This document shows, piece by piece, positions 1 to 8,527 of a stretch of 64,000 bases of DNA. The notes under the pieces are model-generated. The model made no database searches, was not told the DNA's origin, and worked only from the letters and a program-made list of their open reading frames with translations. Origin of the DNA: an uncultured Bacteroidales bacterium (GTDB taxonomy: Bacteria > Bacteroidota > Bacteroidia > Bacteroidales > UBA1715). The stretch's first letter is position 1; each line of letters begins with the position of its first letter. The stretch lies in contig CALAUG010000059.1 in the NCBI GenBank assembly GCA_937892155.1, forward strand, positions 62,001-126,000. The letters are read 5' to 3'. The position numbers and the translations under genes are program-made.

Positions 1-49
1 AACATTTCTGTATATATAGTCTCGAAAAAACAAAAAGACTGCATGAAAG
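1..49. repeat. Direct repeat copy A next to the first lipoprotein gene
   Basis: This segment matches 583-632 at roughly 85 percent by eye. Both copies share AACATTTCT, TATATAGTCTCG and AAAAGACTGCA, and both contain an AGTCT...AGACT inverted repeat able to form a small hairpin. Copy B lies in the 5' leader of the lipoprotein gene at 76-552. Copy A lies downstream of that gene and may be the leader of a further minus-strand gene outside the window. Confidence 0.6.
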
Positions 50-75
50 TCTAATATTTTTTTATCGCAAAAAAC

Positions 76-552
76 CTAATATACAGCGTGATCAAGTACA
101 AGATTCATTAAAACAATTGAATCAGCACTAATAACCACAGGATTTATACCTCCGTATCCATCACAACCATTTGCACACAATTTTCCTTTATCCTCAATAA
201 ATACCGAATAAATACCAGGCTTTAGCGATATTTCATAAAAGCCATTACATCCTGGCCGTCCAATGCCGACAAGAGTTTTAGGCATTTTATCCATCGGAAA
301 TTCAGAATAATAAATGGACTCAAAATCACTAATTTTTGTGTATTCATATACAAAAACGCTTCTCATGATTGGACGTTCTCCGCCGCCCTTCGGACTACCA
401 GGCATCCAATCGCCATATCGTTCTACAACAGTCCCATATATACCCTCAGTAATTGCTGGAATCGTAGCTACCTTTTCGTCGTCTTGTTTTTTTTCACAAG
501 ACGTTAGAAATAATCCACACAAAACCAATCCGACAAAAAAATTTTTATTCAT
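76..552 (-). CDS. Small secreted lipoprotein of unknown function
   Basis: The encoded protein has about 158 residues. It starts MNKNFFVGLVLCGLF and has a lipobox LTSC, so it is a predicted lipoprotein anchored in a membrane after signal peptidase II cleavage. I prefer this ATG at 552 over one eight codons upstream because it puts the hydrophobic segment right behind the basic N-terminus. The mature part has a Gly/Pro-rich stretch (GSPKGGGERP), several cysteines (GRPGCNGFYE, KLCANGCDGYGG) and an alternating hydrophobic C-terminus (PGIYSVFIED) that resembles carboxypeptidase-regulatory or Ig-like folds. No enzymatic motif is visible. The gene is flanked by direct repeats (1-49 and 583-632). I do not recognise the family; surface exposure is an inference. 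Confidence 0.65.
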   Translation of the reverse strand: MNKNFFVGLVLCGLFLTSCEKKQDDEKVATIPAITEGIYGTVVERYGDWMPGSPKGGGERPIMRSVFVYEYTKISDFESIYYSEFPMDKMPKTLVGIGRPGCNGFYEISLKPGIYSVFIEDKGKLCANGCDGYGGINPVVISADSIVLMNLVLDHAVY

Positions 553-582
553 ACGAATGATTTTTATATGTTTCAAACATAA

Positions 583-632
583 AACATTTCTCTCTATATA
601 GTCTCGGAAAATCGAAAAGACTGCACGAAATT
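583..632. repeat. Direct repeat copy B in the leader of the first lipoprotein gene
   Basis: This is the partner of the repeat at 1-49. It lies 31-80 bases upstream of the ATG of the minus-strand lipoprotein, so it would be in the promoter or 5' untranslated region. It contains the same AGTCT...AGACT inverted repeat. A shared leader or promoter of a small paralogous gene set is the simplest reading. Confidence 0.6.
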
Positions 633-727
633 ACTAAAAAATTTATCAGCCGTAAAAAAACCAAACTATTTGAAAACCCGTGCAGAATAATTCAAAATTT
701 TACGAAGAGATATTCAAAATAATTTTG

Positions 728-735
728 TAATTTTG
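728..735 (+). promoter_or_regulatory. Probable -7 box (TAATTTTG) before bamD
   Basis: TAATTTTG fits the Bacteroidota -7 consensus TAnnTTTG and lies 20 bases before the bamD ATG. No clear TTG element is seen at the usual distance upstream, so this is tentative. Confidence 0.4.
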
Positions 736-754
736 CACGTTCTTTGTGTACTGT

Positions 755-1537
755 ATGAAGAGACTACTATACATATTGTGTATTATTGCGTGTGCGGGCT
801 GCCAGAGTGAGTATCAGAAACTCATAAAATCGGACGACTACGATGCAATTTACGAAGGTGGCGTGAAGTACTTCAACGCAAAGGATTATTACAAAAGCTA
901 CGAATTGTTGGAAAAAGCACTTCCTGCATTTAGATTGTCCGAAAAAGGTGAAAACATTACCATGATGCTTGGAAAGAGCTACTACGAAGAACAAGATTAT
1001 CTTATGGCTGCATATTATTTCGAACGCTTTGCGCTGACATATCCAAACAGCCAGCAAATTGAATATGCCTACTACTACGATGCAATCTGCTACTACAACA
1101 TTTCACCAGTGGTAACGCTCGACCAAACTTACACCGACAAAGCAATAAGTTGTTTCCAATATTACATAAACAAATACCCACAAGGCGCATACATAAAGGA
1201 AAGCAACGAATACATTGCAAAATTGAGAGCCAAATTGGAAGAAAAAGCCTACAACAACAGCAAGATTTTCTACAATTTGGAAGATTACAAAGCAGCTGTG
1301 ACAGCTTTAAAAAATTGCTTGAAAGATTACCCAGACTCAAAATATCGTGAAGAATTATTGTATTTAACACTCCGTTCTTCGTTCCTATTGGCCGAAAACA
1401 GTGTTGAATCGAAAAAAGAAGAACGATACGACATGGCTGTTGACGACTATCATTCATACATTGATGAATATCCGAACGGTCAATGGGCAAAAGACGCGGA
1501 AAAAATATTTTTGCAAATACAAAAACGAACTAAATAA
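755..1537 (+). CDS. bamD: Outer-membrane assembly lipoprotein BamD
   Basis: BamD is the essential TPR lipoprotein of the BAM complex that inserts beta-barrel proteins into the outer membrane. The protein has 260 residues from MKRLLYILCIIACAGC, which ends in a clear lipobox. I chose this ATG over one three codons upstream because the basic residues then start the signal peptide. TPR-like repeats follow, for example YFNAKDYYKSYELLEKALPAF, with residues typical of the YfiO family (ERFALTYPNSQQIEYAYYY; YINKYPQGAYIKES). It is the first gene of a plus-strand run, 17 bases before the omega-like gene. BamD next to the omega-like subunit and coaBC is the usual order in Bacteroidales. Confidence 0.9.
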   Translation: MKRLLYILCIIACAGCQSEYQKLIKSDDYDAIYEGGVKYFNAKDYYKSYELLEKALPAFRLSEKGENITMMLGKSYYEEQDYLMAAYYFERFALTYPNSQQIEYAYYYDAICYYNISPVVTLDQTYTDKAISCFQYYINKYPQGAYIKESNEYIAKLRAKLEEKAYNNSKIFYNLEDYKAAVTALKNCLKDYPDSKYREELLYLTLRSSFLLAENSVESKKEERYDMAVDDYHSYIDEYPNGQWAKDAEKIFLQIQKRTK

Positions 1538-1554
1538 TTTTAATTTTTATAGAA

Positions 1555-1887
1555 ATGGATTACAAAAAGACAAAAGCACCTGCTTCTACGATTACGAGAG
1601 ACATCCAAACGTTGGAAAAAGGAACAAACAACATCTACGAATCTATTGCAATCATCGCTAAACGTGCCGATCAGATTGAAACTGATTTGAAGAAAGAACT
1701 TGACTCGAAATTGGAAGAATTTGCATCTGTAAACGATTCTCTAGAAGAAACTTTTGAGAACCGCGAACAAATTGAAATTTCTAAATTCTACGAGAAATTA
1801 CCAAATCCAGTTCTTATGGCTATTCAAGAATATCTTGACGACCAAGTATATTTTAGAATGCCAGAATCTGAAGAAACAGAAGCATAA
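1555..1887 (+). CDS. rpoZ: RNA polymerase omega-like subunit (Bacteroidota RpoZ/Rpb6 type)
   Basis: This 110-residue acidic helical protein begins MDYKKTKAPASTITRD and carries NIYESIAIIAKRADQI, which corresponds to the conserved helix of omega/Rpb6 (typically NxFELVxxAxxRAxQ). In Bacteroidota the omega protein is divergent and lies between bamD and coaBC, exactly the position here. It helps assemble beta-prime into RNA polymerase. Its stop overlaps the coaC start (TAATG), which indicates translational coupling. The assignment rests on the helix motif and synteny. Confidence 0.8.
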   Translation: MDYKKTKAPASTITRDIQTLEKGTNNIYESIAIIAKRADQIETDLKKELDSKLEEFASVNDSLEETFENREQIEISKFYEKLPNPVLMAIQEYLDDQVYFRMPESEETEA

Positions 1888-2456
1888 TGCTCAAGGGCAA
1901 ACACATATTGTTAGGTATAACAGGTAGCATTGCGGCATACAAAGCTGCAACGCTCACCCGTTTGCTTATTAAACAGGGAGCTACTGTAAAAGTGGTAATG
2001 ACACCTCTCGCAGAAGAATTCATTACTCCCGTAACTATGGCTACCCTGAGTAAAAATACTGTGTTGTGCGATTTTTTCCACCACGACGACGGAAGCTGGA
2101 ACAGCCACGTGGAACTTGGACTATGGGCTGATATATTTATTGTTGCGCCTTGCACAGCCAATTCATTAGCAAAAATGGCAAACGGCATAGCCGACAATCT
2201 TCTGCTCACCTCCTACCTATCGGTACGCTGTCCTGTCGTCATTGCACCGGCAATGGATATGGATATGTACGCCCACAAGGCTACGCAACGAAACATTGCA
2301 ACACTCAAAAAAGATGGTGTTTCCTTTATAGAACCGACAAGCGGCGAATTAGCAAGCGGACTTGACGGTAAAGGCCGCATGGCCGAGCCCGAGGCAATAA
2401 CCCAATGGCTTTCAGATTTCTTTGAAACAAAGAAGTCATTAAAAAAAAAATTCTAA
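1887..2456 (+). CDS. coaC: CoaBC N-terminal part: phosphopantothenoylcysteine decarboxylase, ends in a frameshift
   Basis: This is the flavoprotein half of CoaBC, which decarboxylates phosphopantothenoylcysteine to phosphopantetheine in coenzyme A synthesis. It begins MLKGKHILLGITGSIAAYKA, the normal N-terminus, and holds the family motifs PCTANSLAKMANGIADNLL, APAMDMDMY and SGLDGKGRMAEP. The reading frame stops at 2454-2456 just after a run of ten A (2441-2450). The continuation, KILITAGPTYEAIDPVRF, lies in the -1 frame. In Bacteroidota the two domains are normally one polypeptide of about 400 residues, so this is a split gene. The position where the E. coli enzyme has its catalytic cysteine reads LASG here; from memory this is usual in the phylum. 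Confidence 0.88.
   Translation: MLKGKHILLGITGSIAAYKAATLTRLLIKQGATVKVVMTPLAEEFITPVTMATLSKNTVLCDFFHHDDGSWNSHVELGLWADIFIVAPCTANSLAKMANGIADNLLLTSYLSVRCPVVIAPAMDMDMYAHKATQRNIATLKKDGVSFIEPTSGELASGLDGKGRMAEPEAITQWLSDFFETKKSLKKKF
2441..2450 (+). other. A10 slippery run at the coaC/coaB junction
   Basis: Ten consecutive A follow the codon for Leu in ...KKSL. In the coaC frame they are read as three Lys codons, then Phe and stop. A -1 shift (equivalent to 11 or 8 A) gives Lys codons followed by ILITAGPTYE, the exact start of the CoaB domain. Runs of nine or more A are known substrates for RNA-polymerase slippage, and A-runs also promote ribosomal -1 shifts. A real mutation or a sequencing error is the alternative. 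Confidence 0.6.
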
Positions 2457-3085
2457 TAACTGCCGGACCAACGTATGAAGCCATAGATCCTGTGAGATTT
2501 ATAGGCAACCAATCTTCTGGTAAAATGGGATTCGCCATTGCCGAAGAAGCTGCAAATCAAGGTGCTGAAGTAATACTCATCTGCGGTCCGGTACAATTAC
2601 AGACACAACATCCCAACATTACAAGAATAAACGTCACCTCCGCACAGGAAATGTACGAGGCTACTTTGCAATATTTTCCTAATGTTGACGGTGCAATTTT
2701 AAGTGCTGCCGTAGCCGATTTCACACCGGTGACAAAATACAATCAAAAAATAAAAGAGAAACAATCCCTTACCATTGAATTAAAACCAAATCCAGACATT
2801 GCACAGGAATTAGGGAAACTAAAAACAGACAAACAGGTTCTTGCGGGTTTCGCCCTCGAAACCAACAATGAATTTGAACATGCACAAGGAAAACTAGAAA
2901 AGAAAAACTTCGACTTTATTGTACTGAATTCCTTAGCAGACAAAGGTGCAGGATTTGGATACGACACCAACAAAGTTACCATAATTCAAAGAAATGGCGA
3001 CGTAAAAAATTACGACTTAAAGTCAAAAAAAGAAGTTGCAAAAGATATTATCACTACCTTAGCAACAATTTTCAACGAGAAATGA
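2450..3085 (+). CDS. coaB: CoaBC C-terminal part: phosphopantothenate-cysteine ligase, in the -1 frame
   Basis: This is the ligase half of CoaBC, which joins 4'-phosphopantothenate and cysteine using CTP. The conserved start of the domain, ILITAGPTYEAIDPVRFIGN, is encoded before the first available ATG (2492), so starting there would remove the first strand of the Rossmann fold. Other family motifs are SSGKMGFAIAEEA, GAILSAAVADFTP, LKPNPDI and LAGFALETN. The frame is open upstream only to about 2426, so this part has no plausible start of its own and is best explained as the continuation of coaC. Its TGA overlaps the next ATG (ATGA at 3082-3085). Confidence 0.82.
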   Translation: MLITAGPTYEAIDPVRFIGNQSSGKMGFAIAEEAANQGAEVILICGPVQLQTQHPNITRINVTSAQEMYEATLQYFPNVDGAILSAAVADFTPVTKYNQKIKEKQSLTIELKPNPDIAQELGKLKTDKQVLAGFALETNNEFEHAQGKLEKKNFDFIVLNSLADKGAGFGYDTNKVTIIQRNGDVKNYDLKSKKEVAKDIITTLATIFNEK

Positions 3086-3984
3086 AAAAACTGCTTTTTG
3101 CCATAGTATCTTCCCTATTGTTTGTGACATATTCGTCGGCACAAGAATTACGCTGCCACGTGAACATTCAATACAATGAAATTGCAAACGCCGACAAAGA
3201 TATGTTCAACACCCTCCGCACCTCTATTGAAGATTTTATGAATGCGCAGTCGTGGACGAACCACACTTACGAAGAGCAGGAAAAAATTGAAGTTAAATTA
3301 ACTCTGAGAATGACTTCGCAGTCTTCAAAAAATTTTTCCGGGACGCTGCAGGTTCAATCATCACGACCTGTATATAACTCAACTTACACAACGACATTAT
3401 TCAACCACGTTGACGACAAAATTGCCTTTCAATACGAAGAAAACGAGCCTATTGAATTTTCTGAAAATTCATTTGTCTCAAATTTATCATCTATACTTGC
3501 CTACTATGCCTATATAGTAATCGGTTTAGACTACGATTCTTTCAGTCCGAACGGCGGTGTTGAATTTTATCAGAAAGCACAAAATGTTGCAACCGCTGCA
3601 CAAGCCAACGACGAAAATGGCTGGAACTCTTCGTCAAGAGACGACAAAACACGATACTGGTTAATTGACAATCTTTTAAATTCGAGCTATTCTGCCTTTC
3701 ATACGGCAATTTATAAATATCACCGATTAGGATTGGATGTCATGTACAACAAGCCAGAAGACGGACGAAAAGAGATTTACAACTCATTGACCGAACTTGA
3801 AAAAGTTTTCAGATTGAAACCTGGTTCATACCTATTAACTGCATTTTTTTACGCCAAAAAAGAGGAGATAGTACAAATATATTCAGAAGGCAATCCCGAT
3901 GAGAAAAACAGAATTGTCACACTCGCAAAAAAACTGAATCCCGCAAACGTCAACGAATACGACAAAATTAATTCCACCAAATAA
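3082..3984 (+). CDS. Secreted DUF4835-type protein
   Basis: The product has 300 residues and a signal peptide, MKKLLFAIVSSLLFVTYSSAQ, with cleavage likely after SSA-Q. The mature protein begins ELRCHVNIQYNEIANADKD and contains FNTLRTSIEDFMNAQSWTN, the pattern I associate with DUF4835, a periplasmic family of unknown function that recurs next to coaBC and recN in Bacteroidota. The coaB stop overlaps its start, so it is translationally coupled to coaBC. recN starts two bases after its stop. No catalytic motif is evident. Family assignment is from memory; function is unknown. Confidence 0.75.
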   Translation: MKKLLFAIVSSLLFVTYSSAQELRCHVNIQYNEIANADKDMFNTLRTSIEDFMNAQSWTNHTYEEQEKIEVKLTLRMTSQSSKNFSGTLQVQSSRPVYNSTYTTTLFNHVDDKIAFQYEENEPIEFSENSFVSNLSSILAYYAYIVIGLDYDSFSPNGGVEFYQKAQNVATAAQANDENGWNSSSRDDKTRYWLIDNLLNSSYSAFHTAIYKYHRLGLDVMYNKPEDGRKEIYNSLTELEKVFRLKPGSYLLTAFFYAKKEEIVQIYSEGNPDEKNRIVTLAKKLNPANVNEYDKINSTK

Positions 3985-3986
3985 CC

Positions 3987-5639
3987 ATGCTGCATAAATT
4001 AGTAATTTCAAACTATGCACTCATTGATACCCTAAACATCCAGTTTCAAGACGGAATGTCGACCATAACAGGCGAAACTGGCGCAGGAAAATCAATCATT
4101 TTAGGTGCTCTGTCTTTGCTTCTGGGGAAACGGGCAGACACAACAATTCTAAAAAACAAAGAACAAAAAAGTATTATTGAAGCAAATTTTTCGCTCAACG
4201 ACAATTCGCTTCAATTTTTTTTTAACAACAATGACATAGATTTTGACACAGAAACTATAATCCGACGTGAAATTACTCCACAAGGCAAATCACGCTCGTT
4301 TATAAACGATACGCCCGTAAGTCTGCAACAATTGAAAGAATTAGGAAGTATCCTCATTGATATCCATTCACAACATCAAAATTTATTTTTGAAAGACTCT
4401 TCATTTCAATGCCAAGTTATTGATGCAGAAGCAAACAACGAACCTCTTTTAGCTGAATACCGCAAAGAGCTCAAAACATTGCAGACGCTCGAAAAAGAGT
4501 TGCAAAACTTTTTATCGGACACACAAAAGAAAAAAGAAGATCTCTCCTACTATACCTTCCGTTTGGACGAATTAATTAAATCAAACATCAGAGAAGGAGA
4601 ATTAGAAAATTTAGAGCAAGAATTGTCTCTCATAGAACACAGCGAAGAAATTAAAACATTGTTGGCAACTGCCGATGAGACTTTTAACGGCGAAAACGCA
4701 CTGCTGGCACAATTAAAAACCATACAACAGTCATTTGAAAAGAATTCATCTCTTGCTCCACAATACAACATACTGTCAGAAAGACTTTCAAGCACCTACA
4801 TAGAATTATCGGACATTGCAGACGAAATTTCCAAAACAAATTCAAAACTGGACTTCAATCCCGAGCAAAAAGAATATATAGATGAACGTCTTGATTTGCT
4901 CAACAATTTGTTGCATAAATATTCTGTAAAGACAGAACAGGAACTACTGCAAAAACAAGCCGAATTGCAAGTTTTGGTCAACAATTTAGAAAATGCAGAT
5001 TTTCATTGCGATGAACTACAAAAGGCGTGTGAGAAACAAAAAAACATCGTGGCTAAACTTGCGAAAGAGTTACACACCAAGAGAGAGAAAGCAATACAGA
5101 AGTTACAGCCGGAAATTGTCGAATTACTGAAAAAATTAGGAATGCCATCAGTCACATTCAACATAAAACTACTTGCATCACCCGACTTTAACACCAATGG
5201 CTGCGACGAAGTAAAAATGGAATTTTCAGCAAACAAAAACATTGCGCCACAATGGTTAGGAGAAATCAGTTCTGGTGGAGAACTTTCACGTGTCATGCTT
5301 TGTTTGAAATATATTCTTGCCAAGAACAATTCAGTGCAAACCATCATCTTTGATGAAATAGACACAGGGGTTTCGGGAGAAATAGCAGACCAAATGGGCA
5401 CAATGATGCTGACAATGGCTAACGATATGCAAATTATTGCCATTACCCACCTTCCACAAATTGCCGTAAAAGCTCAAAAACAATTCAAAGTTTATAAAAC
5501 CGAGACTAACGACAGTACAACGTCCAACATCACTGAACTTTCCAACAACGAACGTATTGAAGAAATAGCGAAAATGCTAAGCGGCAAAACTATTTCGGAA
5601 GCAGCGCTCAACAATGCAAAATTACTTTTAGGATTATAA
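3987..5639 (+). CDS. recN: DNA repair ATPase RecN
   Basis: RecN is an SMC-like ATPase that organises DNA ends during double-strand-break repair. The 550-residue protein starts MLHKLVISNYALID and has a Walker A motif GETGAGKS near residue 30. Two long Gln/Glu/Lys-rich coiled-coil arms occupy about residues 150-370 around a central hinge. The C-terminal half has the ABC signature EISSGGELSRVM and Walker B IIFDEIDTGVSGEIA, followed by the H-loop region ITHLPQIA. All key ATPase residues are present. It lies two bases after the DUF4835 gene and three before the FNT gene, so it is in one operon with them. Confidence 0.95.
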   Translation: MLHKLVISNYALIDTLNIQFQDGMSTITGETGAGKSIILGALSLLLGKRADTTILKNKEQKSIIEANFSLNDNSLQFFFNNNDIDFDTETIIRREITPQGKSRSFINDTPVSLQQLKELGSILIDIHSQHQNLFLKDSSFQCQVIDAEANNEPLLAEYRKELKTLQTLEKELQNFLSDTQKKKEDLSYYTFRLDELIKSNIREGELENLEQELSLIEHSEEIKTLLATADETFNGENALLAQLKTIQQSFEKNSSLAPQYNILSERLSSTYIELSDIADEISKTNSKLDFNPEQKEYIDERLDLLNNLLHKYSVKTEQELLQKQAELQVLVNNLENADFHCDELQKACEKQKNIVAKLAKELHTKREKAIQKLQPEIVELLKKLGMPSVTFNIKLLASPDFNTNGCDEVKMEFSANKNIAPQWLGEISSGGELSRVMLCLKYILAKNNSVQTIIFDEIDTGVSGEIADQMGTMMLTMANDMQIIAITHLPQIAVKAQKQFKVYKTETNDSTTSNITELSNNERIEEIAKMLSGKTISEAALNNAKLLLGL

Positions 5640-5641
5640 AT

Positions 5642-6247
5642 ATGGGAAAAGAAACATTACAGACACTCAAATCATCTATACTGGCAGGATTTTGCATAGG
5701 AATAGCAGGATTTGGTTATTTAGCTGAAAAAAGTATTATCGGAGCTGTGTTATTTGCATTTGGACTTCTAACAGTAGTACACTATAAATTAAAACTGTAT
5801 ACGGGGACTGCCGGATTTATCAAAAAAGGAGAAGTTGGCACTCTATTTTTCATTTTATTTGGAAACCTCATTGGTTGCCTTATGGTCGCGCTTATTGCAC
5901 GATGCAGCCCAATGCCACTACAAGAAACAGCACAAAAAGTTCTTGAAGGAAGACTTACCTGCGGGCCTTTAAAAGGCGGCATTTTAGCTATCGGATGTGG
6001 TTTTATAATGACAACAGCGGTAACATTTGCCCGCAAAGAAAAGAATTTGCCATTATTGTTCGGTGTCCCACTTTTCATTATGTGCGGTTTTCCTCACTGC
6101 GTTGCCGATGCATTCTACTACATGGCAGTTCCGACAGATTTTCTTGGTGAGCATCTCGTAGATATTCTTATATTCTACGTAAGCATTGTGGCTGGTAATT
6201 TTATTGGCTGCAACCTATTCCGTACAATTTTTGGAGCAACAGAATAA
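5642..6247 (+). CDS. Formate/nitrite transporter (FNT) family membrane channel
   Basis: The protein has 201 residues and about six hydrophobic segments. The pattern YLAEKSIIGAVLFAFGLLTV, the half-helix-like YTGTAGFI and the segment CGFPHCVADAFYY resemble FNT channels (FocA, NirC), where a conserved His in an E/P-H-C/S context sits in the pore. It is shorter than FocA (about 285 residues) but comparable to the compact FNT proteins of anaerobes. Anion or weak-acid export (formate, nitrite, hydrosulfide) in the inner membrane is the family role; the substrate cannot be told. It starts three bases after the recN stop and ends five bases before clpX. Confidence 0.7.
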   Translation: MGKETLQTLKSSILAGFCIGIAGFGYLAEKSIIGAVLFAFGLLTVVHYKLKLYTGTAGFIKKGEVGTLFFILFGNLIGCLMVALIARCSPMPLQETAQKVLEGRLTCGPLKGGILAIGCGFIMTTAVTFARKEKNLPLLFGVPLFIMCGFPHCVADAFYYMAVPTDFLGEHLVDILIFYVSIVAGNFIGCNLFRTIFGATE

Positions 6248-6251
6248 CATT

Positions 6252-7490
6252 ATGAATACAAAGAAACACACAATGGAGAAAAAATGTTCGTTCTGCGGAC
6301 GTAGCGAAGACGAAGTTCCGCTACTACTCAACGGCATGGACGGATTTATATGTAGCGACTGTGTAGAACAAGCGAAACACGTTCTCGATGAAATTAGGCC
6401 GCCACAGAAAAAAACTAAAACGCAACGTGATTTTTCAAAAGTAAAGCCTGTCGACATAAAAAAACATCTTGACGAATACGTAATTGGACAAGACGAGGCT
6501 AAAAAATCATTGGCTGTTGCCGTTTACAACCACTACAAACGTATTTCACAACCAGACAACAACGATGTTGACATTGAAAAGTCAAACATTATTATGGTTG
6601 GAGAAACAGGAACAGGAAAGACGCTTCTTGCAAAGACAATTGCAAAATTCCTTGACGTTCCATTTGCCATCGTCGATGCAACGGTATTAACCGAAGCTGG
6701 TTATGTCGGCGAAGATATAGAAAGTCTATTGGTTAGACTACTACAAGCTACCGACTACGATGTAGAAAAAGCAGAACAAGGTATAGTTTTCATTGACGAA
6801 ATTGACAAAATCGCGCGTAAAGGCGACAATCCTTCCATAACCCGCGACGTTTCTGGCGAAGGCGTACAACAAGGGCTATTAAAGCTATTGGAAGGCGCTG
6901 TTGTTAACGTTCCACCACAAGGCGGCAGAAAACATCCTGAACAAAAAATGATTGCAGTAAACACAAAAAACATTTTGTTCATTTGCGGAGGCGCTTTCGA
7001 AGGCATACAAAAAATTATTGCCCGCCGACTCAACACACATACTGTCGGATACGGAGTAAAAGAGAAAAATAAAGACATAGATAAAAACAATTTCCTTCAA
7101 TATATCGCGCCACAAGATTTACGCACTTTTGGCCTTATTCCGGAAATCATCGGTCGTTTACCAGTCTTAACACATCTCAATCCATTGGACCGAGATGCGC
7201 TACGACGTATTTTAACAGAACCCAAAAATGCGCTTGTAAAACAATATATTGAGTTATTCAAAATGGACGGCATAACACTGACATTTGAAGACGAAACGTT
7301 TGACTTTATCGTAGATAAAGCAATTGAATACAAACTGGGCGCACGTGGATTACGTTCAATATGCGAAGCAATGATGCTTGACGTAATGTTTGAATATCCA
7401 TCTAAAAAGGTAAAAACATTAAACATAGACAAGGCATTTGCCGAGAAACATTTTCTCAACACAGAATTACATCATATTTTAACAGCATAG
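6252..7490 (+). CDS. clpX: ClpX, ATPase subunit of the ClpXP protease
   Basis: ClpX unfolds tagged proteins and feeds them to ClpP. I start it at 6252 (MNTKKHTMEKKCSFCGR), five bases after the FNT stop, because the zinc-binding domain should begin within the first residues. It holds the zinc finger CSFCGR...CSDCVEQA, Walker A GETGTGKT near residue 117, the pore loop GYVGEDIESL, Walker B VFIDEIDKIARKG, and the sensor-2 region LGARGLRSICEAMMLDVMFE. At 412 residues it has the normal length. clpP is not adjacent, so the subunits are encoded apart. An M42 peptidase gene follows four bases downstream. Confidence 0.96.
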   Translation: MNTKKHTMEKKCSFCGRSEDEVPLLLNGMDGFICSDCVEQAKHVLDEIRPPQKKTKTQRDFSKVKPVDIKKHLDEYVIGQDEAKKSLAVAVYNHYKRISQPDNNDVDIEKSNIIMVGETGTGKTLLAKTIAKFLDVPFAIVDATVLTEAGYVGEDIESLLVRLLQATDYDVEKAEQGIVFIDEIDKIARKGDNPSITRDVSGEGVQQGLLKLLEGAVVNVPPQGGRKHPEQKMIAVNTKNILFICGGAFEGIQKIIARRLNTHTVGYGVKEKNKDIDKNNFLQYIAPQDLRTFGLIPEIIGRLPVLTHLNPLDRDALRRILTEPKNALVKQYIELFKMDGITLTFEDETFDFIVDKAIEYKLGARGLRSICEAMMLDVMFEYPSKKVKTLNIDKAFAEKHFLNTELHHILTA

Positions 7491-7494
7491 TATT

Positions 7495-8526
7495 ATGAAT
7501 TTTACATTAATAAAACAAATTAGCGAAATAGCAGGTCCTTCAGGTTTTGAAGACAGAATCCGTGAATTTATTGCGAAAGAAATCAAATCCGATGTCGATT
7601 CACTTACAACCGACAATATGGGCAATCTTATTGCTTTCAAGAAAGGTACAAGTAAGAAAAAGTTGATGATTGCAGCCCACATGGATGAAATTGGATTTAT
7701 AGTAACCCATATCGACGACAACGGTTTTCTGAAATTCACTACTCTTGGCGGTTTTGATCCAAAAACATTAACGGCTCAACGTGTTATTGTACACGGAAAG
7801 AAAGATATTATAGGCGTCATGGGCGCAAAACCAATACACGTAATGACGCCAGAAGAACGCGAGAAAAAAATCACTATTAAAGATTTCTTCATTGATTTAG
7901 GAATGGAGAAAAAAGACGTAGAAAAACTGGTTGAAATTGGGACTCCAATCAGCCGTGAACGAGAATGCATAAAAATGGGCGACTGCGTCAATGGTAAATC
8001 ACTCGACAATAGAATTGCCGTTTACATATTGATAGAAACCATCAAAAATTTGAAAAAGGTCAAATTACCATTTGATACGTACTTTACGTTTACCGTGCAG
8101 GAAGAAGTTGGATTACGAGGTGCTCAGGTGGCGGCACTGAACATTCAGCCCGATGTTGCAATAGCATTGGATACCACAATTGCATACGATGTTCCTGGCA
8201 GTACCCCTCAAGAACAAATAACCCAATTAGGAAAAGGTCCGGGTATAAAAATCATGGATTCGTCGGTTATTTGCAACACAAAACTTGTATCGTTTATGAA
8301 AGCGTCTGCACAAAAGAACAAGATACCTTTCCAGGCTGAAATTATGCAAGGCGGCGGAACAGATACCAGTGTATTACAAAAAATGGTTGCCGGCGGAGCA
8401 ATTGCAGGAGCAATTTCAATTCCTACACGCCACTTACATCAAGTAATTGAATCTGTACACAATAAAGACGTAGATAACACTATCTCTCTCCTAACGAATA
8501 TAACTAAGACAATCGACAAGTTATAA
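7495..8526 (+). CDS. M42 family metallo-aminopeptidase (glutamyl aminopeptidase/PepA-like)
   Basis: This 343-residue protein belongs to the M42 (TET-type) cytoplasmic aminopeptidases that trim peptides with two divalent metal ions. Visible metal and catalytic motifs are IAAHMDEIGF, DNRIAVYILIE, QEEVGLRGAQ, ALDTT and the C-terminal PTRHLHQVIE. The GGGTDTS motif is also intact. Length and motif order match the family. It directly follows clpX, which could link protein unfolding to peptide clearance; this is inference from proximity. A 45-codon ORF starts one base after its stop. Confidence 0.92.
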   Translation: MNFTLIKQISEIAGPSGFEDRIREFIAKEIKSDVDSLTTDNMGNLIAFKKGTSKKKLMIAAHMDEIGFIVTHIDDNGFLKFTTLGGFDPKTLTAQRVIVHGKKDIIGVMGAKPIHVMTPEEREKKITIKDFFIDLGMEKKDVEKLVEIGTPISRERECIKMGDCVNGKSLDNRIAVYILIETIKNLKKVKLPFDTYFTFTVQEEVGLRGAQVAALNIQPDVAIALDTTIAYDVPGSTPQEQITQLGKGPGIKIMDSSVICNTKLVSFMKASAQKNKIPFQAEIMQGGGTDTSVLQKMVAGGAIAGAISIPTRHLHQVIESVHNKDVDNTISLLTNITKTIDKL

Positions 8527-8527
8527 T

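Noticed and set aside
2341..2395. CoaC has LASG where E. coli has the catalytic cysteine motif LACG
   Set aside because: From memory GELASG is the common form in Bacteroidota CoaBC, so it is probably not a local loss. An alignment would settle it.
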